Notes under the pieces: model-generated | Seen by the model: the letters and a program-made list of their open reading frames with translations, nothing else | The model's database searches: none | Told to the model about the DNA's origin: nothing | Origin: Chitinivibrionia bacterium | GTDB taxonomy: Bacteria; Fibrobacterota; Chitinivibrionia; Chitinivibrionales; Chitinivibrionaceae | Direction: 5' to 3' | DNA: 64,000 bases | Assembly: GCA_009779925.1 (NCBI GenBank) | Contig: WRAZ01000002.1 | Span: forward strand, 1-64,000 | Shown: positions 26,318-34,452 of the stretch, piece by piece | Position numbering within the stretch: position 1 is the first letter of the stretch | Layout: each line of letters opens with the position of its first letter | Made by a program: the position numbers and the translations under genes

Positions 26318-27403
26318 TTACCTTCTTTTTCTTATTAAAGTATAGCCGATACCCAATGTCCAAGTTGCGTTAAATCCTTCTTCAAAAACCGTTCTGTTGT
26401 CGTCTTCATAATAAAAATCGGGGTTTCGCCTGTGTCCGAATAAAATTCTGTTTGTGATGTCAAAATTATTGTCCCAGCCGAACATCAATTTCCAAAAAAG
26501 ACCTGCAATTCCTATATTTGTCCCTGTTTGCGAATTTAGTGTTTCGTTTTCTTTTATGAAATTTACAAGAAGCAAGGTGTTGTGATACCCCGCGCTAAAT
26601 CCCAAAACGTTTTTTATTGCCTCGTCTCTGCTGATGCCCACGCCGAAATTCAATAGACCGCCAAAATATGCGCCACCACCGCTTAATTGCGCAGAAAAAT
26701 AAAAACCGTTTCTGCTTATGCTTCCCAACTCAACCGCCGCGCCAACGCCTGTTGCAGACGTCCCCGCGATAAATTCGGGGCGAACGGAAAATACAAAATC
26801 ATTGTTTAACGGAGTTCTCTCTCTGCGTTCGCGAACAATTATTGTCGGCGGTTGTGCCTGTTGCGCTCGAATACTGTGTTCTAACGCTATGCTGTCTGCC
26901 CGCGCCCTATGAATGAGCGATATACTGTCTGCCTGTGCTTGTCTGACCAATGCTATGCTGTCGGCTTGCCCTTGTCTGACTAACGCCAAACTATCTGCTC
27001 GCGCTTGTTGACGTAAATAAACAACATTTTCGAGATGGAGAAAAAGCGCGGCGGTATCGACTACCATTCTGAAAGTAGCCGAAAAGGTTTTGCCGTCCCA
27101 AGTTTCTTGCAACACTTCGGTATTCACACGTCCGAGAGTGTATATTTGCACTTCTTCGCTAAAGTCCTCCGTTTCATTAGTTGTTCTCAAACTTTGCCTG
27201 CTTTCCACCAAAACGCCGAGTTCGCGCAACAATAAGGTCTGGGCTTCTTGTGTTGCGGTGTTTCGAGCCGAAACTCGACTGTCGGTATCGCCTGCGCGGA
27301 ATGAATGGTGGCGTTCAAATTCGGCAGTGCGCCCAAATGTTTGGGCGCACGCAAAGAAGAGCATAAAAAAGCACAGAGCAAATATTGGTTTCGTTTTTTT
27401 CAC
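26318..27403 (-). CDS. Secreted protein with coiled coil and C-terminal outer-membrane barrel-like domain
   Basis: 361 residues from a GTG at 27403 (MKKTKPIFALCFFMLFFACAQTFG signal peptide); a TTG six codons upstream overlaps the previous gene. Residues 25-130 are a mixed domain, then a DSIALVRQAQA-type repeat of about 60 residues forms a coiled coil. The last 160 residues (NDFVFSVRPEFIAGTS to TWTLGIGYTLIRKRR) have alternating hydrophobic strands and a final Tyr-rich strand, as in small outer-membrane barrels. This last domain is clearly similar to the end of the 31615-33912 protein. The function is unknown; an anchor bridging periplasm and outer membrane is a guess. Confidence 0.65.
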   Translation of the reverse strand: MKKTKPIFALCFFMLFFACAQTFGRTAEFERHHSFRAGDTDSRVSARNTATQEAQTLLLRELGVLVESRQSLRTTNETEDFSEEVQIYTLGRVNTEVLQETWDGKTFSATFRMVVDTAALFLHLENVVYLRQQARADSLALVRQGQADSIALVRQAQADSISLIHRARADSIALEHSIRAQQAQPPTIIVRERRERTPLNNDFVFSVRPEFIAGTSATGVGAAVELGSISRNGFYFSAQLSGGGAYFGGLLNFGVGISRDEAIKNVLGFSAGYHNTLLLVNFIKENETLNSQTGTNIGIAGLFWKLMFGWDNNFDITNRILFGHRRNPDFYYEDDNRTVFEEGFNATWTLGIGYTLIRKRR

Positions 27404-27417
27404 TGCTGCTCTTTCGC

Positions 27418-27876
27418 TCAATTCAGCAATTCGACTTTTATTATTCCTCTTCCTCTGGTCTGTTCAATCTCGCCTAATTCGGGATTCCATTGAGCAAATT
27501 CTCTTTCTCCGAATGTTATCCTAATATTTTTACCTATGAAGTTTTGCACTTGTTCTTCTACTTCCTGCCAACCAACTCCCAAAAAATAAAGGACACAACC
27601 TTCAAAACACGTTCTTTGTCCATTGATTTCTATGCAACTGGAATACCCTAAATCCTCATTGTCGGAATACTCAAATCCTACAAATCGTCCGACTATTATA
27701 TCGGCAACATCTTGCTCAAGAGCATCTTCTGATAATGAGCAAGTAAAAATAAACAGCAATGGAATAAACACTAAAACTCCTGCAATCGCTTGTCCAAACC
27801 TAAGGGTGAAAAAGCTAAACAACGTTCCGATGAGTGTAAAAACCATCAATATTCCTAAAATCTCTGTAATTCCCAT
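27418..27876 (-). CDS. Membrane-anchored hypothetical protein
   Basis: 152 residues. Two hydrophobic segments (about 5-25 and 30-48) are followed by a soluble domain with four Cys (SSCIEINGQRTCFEGCVLYFLG) and a short basic C-terminus. The tail contains the pattern IGKNIRITFGEREFAQWNPELGEIEQTRGRGIIKVEL. I do not recognise a family. It sits inside the envelope operon, 13 bp after the 227-residue membrane protein, and its stop overlaps only a rejected upstream start of the next gene. Confidence 0.6.
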   Translation of the reverse strand: MGITEILGILMVFTLIGTLFSFFTLRFGQAIAGVLVFIPLLFIFTCSLSEDALEQDVADIIVGRFVGFEYSDNEDLGYSSCIEINGQRTCFEGCVLYFLGVGWQEVEEQVQNFIGKNIRITFGEREFAQWNPELGEIEQTRGRGIIKVELLN

Positions 27877-27889
27877 AAAAAAACTCCTT

Positions 27890-28573
27890 TCAGTTAAGCG
27901 TTTTCAAAAGATTGTTTCTTTCACTTATCGCCGATAATAATGAATTTGTTAACGATATTATACACTCTGTATTTTCTGCTGCTTTGACTGCGCGTTCAAG
28001 ATCATTGACAGATGCGAAAATAAGTTCTTCTTTCTCTAACAAGTCGGGATATGACTTTACAGGGCTTGAATAAAGCGCGTCATATACTTTTTCAACTCTC
28101 TTTTTTGCTTCTTTGTCGCTGATTGTTTCTAACAGCGTTTTCAGTTTTGCGGAAGCGTTTTTAATGTATGCAATTTGTGGGGCTCGCTTTTTTTCCGCAT
28201 TAGCGGAGTGTTCGTTAGCAATCATATTAGAAATAAATGCGATAAAAAACACCCCCGCTGTGCAAAGTTGAACAAGCAATGCAAGGTTGTATTCTTTCGG
28301 AGCGAGGTATATAAACACCATTCCCACTATAAACTGTATTACGAAATAAGCCACCGATACGGCATAAAGCGAAAGCCCAAATACCGCTTTGCTTTTCCCG
28401 CTGCGGGTTAAACACGGCGTTATCAAGAGCGTTAAATATGCAAAATGAATAAATCCGTAAGACATCCATACTGATGTGTTATGCTCAAAACCTCCCAATA
28501 CAAAGAAAAGCAAGTTAAATATTACCAAAAACACGAGTTTAAGAATTGTTGCTAAAACATTCGTCTTTTTCAT
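27890..28573 (-). CDS. Four-helix membrane protein with cytosolic coiled-coil tail
   Basis: 227 residues. Hydrophobic segments at about residues 9-27, 38-56, 66-90 and 98-118 are followed by a soluble helical tail of about 100 residues (EKKRAPQIAYIKNASAKLKTLLETISDKEAKKRVEKVYDAL) ending in LLKTLN. I do not recognise a family. It lies 13 bp downstream of the SPFH gene, so a membrane partner of the SPFH protein is plausible but inferred from position only. Confidence 0.6.
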   Translation of the reverse strand: MKKTNVLATILKLVFLVIFNLLFFVLGGFEHNTSVWMSYGFIHFAYLTLLITPCLTRSGKSKAVFGLSLYAVSVAYFVIQFIVGMVFIYLAPKEYNLALLVQLCTAGVFFIAFISNMIANEHSANAEKKRAPQIAYIKNASAKLKTLLETISDKEAKKRVEKVYDALYSSPVKSYPDLLEKEELIFASVNDLERAVKAAENTECIISLTNSLLSAISERNNLLKTLN

Positions 28574-28586
28574 AGGTTGCGCCTCC

Positions 28587-29702
28587 TTACATTCTGCTCA
28601 TAATTTCAGTTTTTTTTGCATCGAATTCCGCTTGCTCTATCAATCCTAAGTCCAGCATTTCTTTAAGTTTTTTCATTGCTGCGATAGGGTCATTGCTTCC
28701 GTCGCTTGATGCTGGTGGCGTTTGAGGCGACGGTGCTTGTTGTTGCATTGGAGCAAACATTTGTTGTCCCATGTTTCCAAACGTTCCTGCGGCTGCTAAT
28801 CCCATGCCAAGTCCTGCTCCGGCTCCGGCAACTCCTCCCGAATTCGGATTTGCGGCAAGCGTTTTGCTGATATCTGCCGCTTGTTGTCTGCCCCAATCGT
28901 CGCCGAGAACATTCATAACTGTTTTATCGGCTTGAGCGTTGCGCATTTTGGATATGGCATCCATTCCGATTTCATCATAACGGCGGCGTAATTCATCGTC
29001 GTCCATATCAATCGCAGAAATTGAAAACTTAACTATTTTCAAACCGTAATCATCGAATACTTCGCCGAGAAACGGTTGAACGGTTTCTGCAAATTCTTCC
29101 ATTCTTCCCTCGATGCCGAGTAGTTCCGTTTCGGTTTCGTTGAGAGCACGAGTAATACTTGATTTTACCTTGCCTTGAAACTCGTTTGCAAAATAATCGT
29201 CTAAAAGTTCTTGCTGTCCCATTACATCAACGTTGTTTCCGATGAGTTTAGTCAAAAATTTTTGAGGGTTATCAACTTGGATTTTATAAGATCCGCGGGC
29301 TTTAAGTTTTGTTGCAATTCCGAGTTGCTTGTCGCGCACCTGAATAGGCGAAGATGTTCCCCACCTTATTTCCATACTGTGAGCTTTGCGAACAAAATAG
29401 ACAACGCAACTAAATGTGCTTATGCCACCTGTAAAAGCGTTTCTTATGCGGCTGATAAACGGATAATTTTCGGAGGAAAGTACATATTTACCGTTGTCAA
29501 ACGTCTGCTCTATAACGCCGTCTTTAATGAATATCGCCTCTTCACCCGGCATAACTATGAGGGTTGAGTTGTTGTTAAAATCTTCTTCAGGTTGTCTCCA
29601 AATAAGAAGATTGCCGTCTCCTGAGTTTTTTATTACCTCAGCCCAGTTTTTTTTGCCGCCTGCAAATGCGGTTTCGTTGGGATTTTTTGCAAAAATGCTC
29701 AT
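28587..29702 (-). CDS. SPFH-domain protein with C-terminal SHOCT motif (YdjI-like)
   Basis: 371 residues. The N-terminus GDGNLLIWRQPEEDFNNNSTLIVMPGEEAIFIKDGVIEQTF and the next 200 residues follow the SPFH/band-7 fold of the YdjI or virion-core-like subfamily. A Gly/Ala/Met/Gln-rich linker (about 280-330) leads to DPIAAMKKLKEMLDLGLIEQAEFDAKKTEIMSRM, a SHOCT oligomerisation motif. Family members assemble as membrane-associated scaffolds. No transmembrane segment is present. It sits between a zinc-ribbon protein and two membrane proteins, the common context of this subfamily. Confidence 0.85.
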   Translation of the reverse strand: MSIFAKNPNETAFAGGKKNWAEVIKNSGDGNLLIWRQPEEDFNNNSTLIVMPGEEAIFIKDGVIEQTFDNGKYVLSSENYPFISRIRNAFTGGISTFSCVVYFVRKAHSMEIRWGTSSPIQVRDKQLGIATKLKARGSYKIQVDNPQKFLTKLIGNNVDVMGQQELLDDYFANEFQGKVKSSITRALNETETELLGIEGRMEEFAETVQPFLGEVFDDYGLKIVKFSISAIDMDDDELRRRYDEIGMDAISKMRNAQADKTVMNVLGDDWGRQQAADISKTLAANPNSGGVAGAGAGLGMGLAAAGTFGNMGQQMFAPMQQQAPSPQTPPASSDGSNDPIAAMKKLKEMLDLGLIEQAEFDAKKTEIMSRM

Positions 29703-29728
29703 AATTCATTCCTTTCTTTGAGTGTTTT

Positions 29729-30958
29729 TTACACTGTTAAAACTTTATCAATATCAAAATCAAATGCTTCTTCAACTCCGGAAAATCTCTCATATATTCC
29801 GTGCAACGCTTTCATTTCTTCTTTGCGTTTTTTTACAATGTTGAGCCATTCTTGCTCAAACTTATCGAGATTTTCTTTTGCTTCTGCACGTTTTTCGTCT
29901 CTCGCTTTTCCTTTTTTAAAGGTAAACGGAAGACGTAGCGCCAATAAACCGGAACACGCTAAAAAGATACCTGCCCACAAAATCGACGAAGCCCCGAAAT
30001 GGCTGATGGCTGCACCGATTAAGCACACTATCAAGAAGAAAACAAGAAGGGCTGTGTTATTTTCAGGAATTGCTTTTAATGCTGCTTTCAGGTCTTCGTG
30101 CTTCTTTTTTCGTTGTTCGTCAAGCGGAAGTTTGTCGTAGCAATATGCATCTCCGCTTCCTGTCTGCCATACGGAATATCCTTGTCCCTTGTAGGTAAAA
30201 AATATGCCGTATAATCCTAAAAACAAACGTTTTACTTCTTTATCAATACGGTTTCCGCCAAAATTCAGATTACGGGCGTGTTGTTTGCTCTTCAAAATAT
30301 TTTCGACTTTTGATTTTATATGCGCCTCTGCACGTGGTTTAACGTAATCATTAAACGCTGTTGTTTGCGGTAAATCATATTTGTAGGTTTTAACGTCCGA
30401 CGGATATTCCAAATCTTCAAAATCTACCAATTGGCGGCTCAAATTATCACCGCTCAATTGCATATATGTATTTGCAATTCGGTCGCCAAAGTTTTTTTCG
30501 CCTGAAACAAAAACAGTTTCTGTAAATTGCACTTCGTCTTTGATTGTTCTCCAATCAATATGAGTTTTTTCTCCGGTGCTTCTACCTTTATGATAAACCG
30601 TTTCTTTCCTTTCAGAGCCTTCTTCGTATGTAAAAGACCCCGTTCCTTCGCATTCGAAGCAGTAAGCGGGAACACAATGACATTCTTCACGAACGACTTC
30701 CATCTCGTCCAATACATCTAACGGAACATATAGTTCTTTCGACAAAGCATAAAGAAGTTCTGCGTGAACTTTTGCAGAAGAGGCGCTTAAAGGAATACCG
30801 AAAGCGATATTTTCTTTCTCTGCAACTTCCGCATTTTTAACCAAGCCCTCTATCACCAATTCTTTTCTGCACGAAGGACATTTAACGTGTCCTTTTGAAT
30901 TTTTTGGGATAGGCAACGGCTCTCCGCAACTTGGGCAAGTAAAATCCCTGATACTCAT
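29729..30958 (-). CDS. Zinc-ribbon membrane protein upstream of the SPFH gene
   Basis: 409 residues. The N-terminal zinc ribbon is FTCPSCGEPLPIPKNSKGHVKCPSCRKEL (CxxC-x17-CxxC, residues 8-36), and a second Cys group (CHCVPAYCFECEGTG) lies near residue 95. A mostly soluble domain follows, with two adjacent transmembrane segments near residues 305-350 (ALLVFFLIVCLIGAAISHF and ILWAGIFLACSGLLAL) and a coiled-coil tail. I do not recognise the full-length family; zinc-ribbon partners commonly accompany YdjI-type SPFH proteins. It lies 26 bp upstream of the SPFH gene. Confidence 0.7.
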   Translation of the reverse strand: MSIRDFTCPSCGEPLPIPKNSKGHVKCPSCRKELVIEGLVKNAEVAEKENIAFGIPLSASSAKVHAELLYALSKELYVPLDVLDEMEVVREECHCVPAYCFECEGTGSFTYEEGSERKETVYHKGRSTGEKTHIDWRTIKDEVQFTETVFVSGEKNFGDRIANTYMQLSGDNLSRQLVDFEDLEYPSDVKTYKYDLPQTTAFNDYVKPRAEAHIKSKVENILKSKQHARNLNFGGNRIDKEVKRLFLGLYGIFFTYKGQGYSVWQTGSGDAYCYDKLPLDEQRKKKHEDLKAALKAIPENNTALLVFFLIVCLIGAAISHFGASSILWAGIFLACSGLLALRLPFTFKKGKARDEKRAEAKENLDKFEQEWLNIVKKRKEEMKALHGIYERFSGVEEAFDFDIDKVLTV

Positions 30959-31005
30959 TATTTGTCTCCTTTCAAAGAGATTTAAGTTTTGTTAATGTTT
31001 TTCAA

Positions 31006-31602
31006 CTACTGTCTCACGTAAGTAAATCCGTCCCAATTTAATGTATTACCGCCGTGATAAGTTATTTGCTCAATTCCCAGAAAGCCAAAATTAAGCGTTA
31101 TCGTCGTTCCGTTGATGTGATAACTGAAATTAAACGGAAAACTCATTCCCTCGTCATAAATCGTCCAAGTTCCTGTTCCGTCTGCGTTAAACACAATTAT
31201 ATCCCACTCCTCTGCGGAATTGCCTTCCCACCCCCAAGTTCCGACAATGCTGTTATTGCCGCCGTTATTTTGAGTCCAACGAGCGTGTAATGTCGCATTG
31301 CCTCTGACTTCATACCAATCTCCTATACCGCCTACACGACTTCCGCCTGAATTTGACGTATGCCAACCGTCAAAGGTATGATCGTTTCTGCTTGTGGAAG
31401 GCAGTTCTATCCATTCGCCCTCATTGACGGTTCTGCTTTGAACGCTTGTGCCGCCGTTTGCGTTAAAGTTTACAGTAAAACGTACAGGATTACCTCCACC
31501 CGAACTGTGATCAACAATACCCGGCGCCCCTGTAATAAAATCACAGCCGACAAGCATAATCAAACAAGCAAATGCCCCCAACAAAAATTTAATCGTTTTC
31601 AT
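31006..31602 (-). CDS. Lipoprotein with InlB B-repeat and lipocalin-like domain
   Basis: 198 residues. Lipoprotein signal MKTIKFLLGAFACLIMLVGC with Cys20. Residues 40-110 form an InlB B-repeat (Listeria-Bacteroides repeat): FTVNFNANGGTSVQSRTVNEGEWIELP then FDGWHTSNSGG and ATLHARWTQ. The last 85 residues begin NSIVGTWGWEGNSAEEWDIIVFNADGTGTWTIYD, a lipocalin-like module that recurs in the 55539-56516 protein. It is expected to be a surface lipoprotein. Second gene of the envelope operon, 12 bp after the large barrel protein. Confidence 0.75.
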   Translation of the reverse strand: MKTIKFLLGAFACLIMLVGCDFITGAPGIVDHSSGGGNPVRFTVNFNANGGTSVQSRTVNEGEWIELPSTSRNDHTFDGWHTSNSGGSRVGGIGDWYEVRGNATLHARWTQNNGGNNSIVGTWGWEGNSAEEWDIIVFNADGTGTWTIYDEGMSFPFNFSYHINGTTITLNFGFLGIEQITYHGGNTLNWDGFTYVRQ

Positions 31603-31614
31603 AAAAACTCCTCC

Positions 31615-33912
31615 TTATTTTCTTCTCGTTAAAGTGTAGCCGATGCCCAAAGACCAAGTTATATTAACACCATCTTCATAAAAAATTTGGTTGTCATTAA
31701 CTCTGAAAATCACAGGATTACTTCTGTGTCCGAACATCAATCTGTTGGTTATATCCAAATTGCTTTGTCCGCCAATCATAAGTTTGTGAAAAATTCCGCC
31801 GAAACTTGTGTTAATCCCGTTTGCACTTGCGGTAAAAAACGGATCTACCTCAAAATCGACGGGCTTTATAGAATTGCGAAAACCCGCGCTTGCTCCCAAG
31901 ACGTTTTTTACTTTATCGTTTTGGTTTATACAATAGCCAAGATTTGCCATACCGCCGAAATAAATCGCTCCGCCGCTTAAATCCCCCGAAATGTAAAGCC
32001 CGTTTTCAAGAATTGTTCCGATTTCAACATTCAGCCCGATATTTGCTACCGCTGTTCCCATAACCAATTCGGGACGGACGGAGAGCACAAACGTGTTATT
32101 TCTATCGCCTGTATCTCTATTGTTTGCCGAAGGCGTTGCAATAGGTGTGGGTTGCGCAGGTTGCGGCACGACAGTTTCTTGCACAAAGGTTGGTGTAGGC
32201 ACTGCTTGCGGCATTTCTTCTTCTGTTGTTTCAACAATCGGCGCAGGTGCGGGTTGTAAAACTGCCTGTGTTGCTTGTGCCGCCGCAATTTGCGCCTGCT
32301 CGGCTTGAATTCTTTGTTGCTCAGCCGCCGCTTGCTCTTGTGCTCTTTGCAATCGTTCTGCTTCAAGGCGTTGCTGTTCTTGTATTTGTTGCTGCTGCGC
32401 TATTTCTGCTTGTTCTTGCACAATTCTTGTTTGTTCTGCTGCTTGTACTTGCGCTATTTCTGCCGCTGATGGTGTTGTTTGTGCCTGCGGTGTAGGAGCA
32501 ATTAACGGCGGAAAGTTTTCGGGGGCAACATCGAAAATTCCGAAACCTAAGAAGCCAAGCCCCTGGCGAACTAAAGCAGAAGTATCAGTGAGAGCAAACC
32601 CGCTGCCCATATTGCCTCGATATACAGTCCATTGCAGTACTCTATGCTCTATTCCGTGGCGATCGGTTATATAACAAACAATATCACTGCCGATACTATT
32701 AAATCGTTGCCTGCTTTCTCGTTTACTGTAATGAACAAATCTTACTTGTTTGCCTTGAACTTCAGAAACTCCCCAAGGGATAGGTATATCTTGCGGTCTT
32801 CCTGCAGCAAATCTGACCATTCTGTTATCTTGAGTTCTTAATATAAAAGGCGGTCTTCTTGTTCCAATCATTCTATTTACCCATTCCTGTTTTTTGACTA
32901 ATTCCGCTCGTTCTATTTCCAGAGACGTAAGTTCGCTGCTTGCTTCAATAAACCCAAACATTTGCGGAATTAAATTGCCAACACGGTTTATTCTTGTTAT
33001 TGTGCCTGTCGCATTCGCTTCTATCTGAAAAATTGGCGCAGTCCAGTCCGAAGTCCGCGATTGCCGAAAACGAATTTCTCTTCGATTGTTATCAACAAAA
33101 GCAAACCCTCGCCCGTCTTGCCCGGAGCGAAAATCAACCATTGTTTCTATTGTTCTGCCCGCTCGTTGCGCTTGTTGCTGTATTTGTTGTTGCCTTGCTT
33201 GTCGCTCTATTTCCCGCCGCTCTATTTCGCTTTCACGAGCCCTATTGCCGCTTGGAGCACTCGCCGCAGAAGTTGCAGGCAAAGGAAGCCCGACAGTTAA
33301 TGTAAGATTTCCCGAAGATAATCTTTGTATGTTTTGCGGAAAATTTGCCATCCAAGCATCGGCTTGTTCTCTTAATATTCTCTGCTCTTCTGCATGAATA
33401 CTGTCGCGTATCCTTTGCTGTTCTCTTCGTTCTTCTACGGCAATACTGTCTCGCACACGTCGCTCCTCTGCTTCTCGCCTTTGTCGCTCCGCTTGCGCTC
33501 GCTCTGCTTGTCTTTGTCTTTCTTCTCGTTCTCTTTCCGCTCGCCTTTCGGCAGGAGTCATCAAATTTTTCGCTGCTTCTAAATCTTTTACAAATCTCTC
33601 CTGTCTGTTGTTGAATGCCATCGAACTGCCTATACCGCTTTGCGTTGCCATACCCAAAAAAACAGGAATGAGTGCTATATACTTCGCGGTAGTTACTTCC
33701 ATTTTATTGTGATTATTTGGAAGTCCGCGAATTTGCCTAAGTTCTATAAGTATATTGTTTGTCGAAGCGCTTCTTGGAAAACTTTCGAGTGTTTCTATCA
33801 TAAAATTCAACTGCAGTTCCGTTGCTCTTTGCTCATACCTTGTAAGCGCTTGAGCAAACACACTACTGACAATCACTAACACAACGAGTGATATTTTAAT
33901 TAGTTGCTTCAT
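31615..33912 (-). CDS. Large secreted coiled-coil protein with outer-membrane barrel-like C-terminus
   Basis: About 765 residues from the ATG at 33912 (AGAGGTG upstream), starting with signal peptide MKQLIKISLVVLVIVSSVFA. Next come a charged coiled coil (RRAEREREERQRQAERAQAERQ region, with RDSIAVEERRE and RDSIHAEEQR), a beta-rich middle domain (about residues 270-480), a Gln/Ala-rich second coiled coil, a Pro/Thr-rich linker and a C-terminal 150-residue barrel-like domain ending TWSLGIGYTLTRRK. That last domain is shared with the 26318-27403 protein. It heads the eight-gene operon. The coiled coil plus barrel suggests an envelope-spanning tether; this is inference. Confidence 0.65.
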   Translation of the reverse strand: MKQLIKISLVVLVIVSSVFAQALTRYEQRATELQLNFMIETLESFPRSASTNNILIELRQIRGLPNNHNKMEVTTAKYIALIPVFLGMATQSGIGSSMAFNNRQERFVKDLEAAKNLMTPAERRAEREREERQRQAERAQAERQRREAEERRVRDSIAVEERREQQRIRDSIHAEEQRILREQADAWMANFPQNIQRLSSGNLTLTVGLPLPATSAASAPSGNRARESEIERREIERQARQQQIQQQAQRAGRTIETMVDFRSGQDGRGFAFVDNNRREIRFRQSRTSDWTAPIFQIEANATGTITRINRVGNLIPQMFGFIEASSELTSLEIERAELVKKQEWVNRMIGTRRPPFILRTQDNRMVRFAAGRPQDIPIPWGVSEVQGKQVRFVHYSKRESRQRFNSIGSDIVCYITDRHGIEHRVLQWTVYRGNMGSGFALTDTSALVRQGLGFLGFGIFDVAPENFPPLIAPTPQAQTTPSAAEIAQVQAAEQTRIVQEQAEIAQQQQIQEQQRLEAERLQRAQEQAAAEQQRIQAEQAQIAAAQATQAVLQPAPAPIVETTEEEMPQAVPTPTFVQETVVPQPAQPTPIATPSANNRDTGDRNNTFVLSVRPELVMGTAVANIGLNVEIGTILENGLYISGDLSGGAIYFGGMANLGYCINQNDKVKNVLGASAGFRNSIKPVDFEVDPFFTASANGINTSFGGIFHKLMIGGQSNLDITNRLMFGHRSNPVIFRVNDNQIFYEDGVNITWSLGIGYTLTRRK

Positions 33913-33986
33913 TTTTTTACACCTCTTTCTCCAACAGTAGTCGTTTTGCCTGTGCCTCCTGCCCATGACAACATAATAATTTTCAT
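33909..33986 (-). CDS. 25-residue leader ORF containing a Walker A motif
   Basis: ATG at 33986, with AAGGCGG nine bases upstream, to the TGA at 33909-33911, which overlaps the ATG of the 783-codon reading frame's real start at 33912. The peptide MKIIMLSWAGGTGKTTTVGE contains a perfect P-loop (GGTGKTTT) but nothing else of an ATPase. It is either the stub of a lost ParA-like gene or a translated leader coupled to the operon's first gene. Confidence concerns translation, not function. Confidence 0.4.
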   Translation of the reverse strand: MKIIMLSWAGGTGKTTTVGERGVKK

Positions 33987-34157
33987 ATAACTTACCGCCT
34001 TTCTGCCGTTTCTTAACGACAAATTAAATTTATATTTGAAACCATTTTTGAACAAAATAAAGAATGACCATCCAAAACTTTTGAGCCACCAAGAATAAAA
34101 CAAAAACGCAAAAATTTTGCGCCCGAAAAGGCGTCCCCTTGTAATATCCCCACATAT

Positions 34158-34180
34158 ATTATACTTTGTATAATTATATG
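34158..34180 (-). promoter_or_regulatory. Candidate promoter(s) of the envelope operon
   Basis: Two TATAAT hexamers on the minus strand (34158-34163 and 34173-34178) sit immediately downstream of the pentanucleotide repeat, about 245 bp upstream of the 33912 start. The -35 region of either would lie in or next to the repeat. The rest of the 466-bp gap (33987-34452) holds a leader region and A/T-rich sequence with no other gene seen. Confidence 0.4.
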
Positions 34181-34235
34181 TGTTGTGTTGTGTTGTGTTG
34201 TGTTGTGTTGTGTTGTGTTGTGTTGTGTTGTGTTG
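34181..34235. repeat. Pentanucleotide tandem repeat (TGTTG) x 11
   Basis: Eleven uninterrupted TGTTG units (CAACA on the transcribed strand), flanked by partial units. Such short tandem repeats change length by slipped-strand mispairing. It abuts the candidate promoters of the envelope operon. Confidence 0.9.
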
Positions 34236-34452
34236 TGTGTAAACGCAAGAAATCCCCCGCAATGTTTTTTATTGCGAGATTGAAGAAATTCTGTAGATTT
34301 GCCGTTGCAACCATTGTTTTTTCTCCGTTAGTGTTAGATTTCCCTAAAATATTGAGGAGAAAATAATATTTGCTTGCGGTGGATTTCGGAAGTATTTTGG
34401 TTTTTGAGGAAAATTGTTGTTGTTTGCAATTTACTCTTATGAAATTTTCGGA

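Noticed and set aside
34166-34366. Open frame through the TGTTG repeat giving a Cys-Val-Val-Leu repeat protein, and its antisense His-Asn-Thr-Thr-Gln version
   Set aside because: Any frame through a stop-free pentanucleotide repeat stays open; neither has a recognisable start or non-repetitive domain. The repeat is treated as regulatory.
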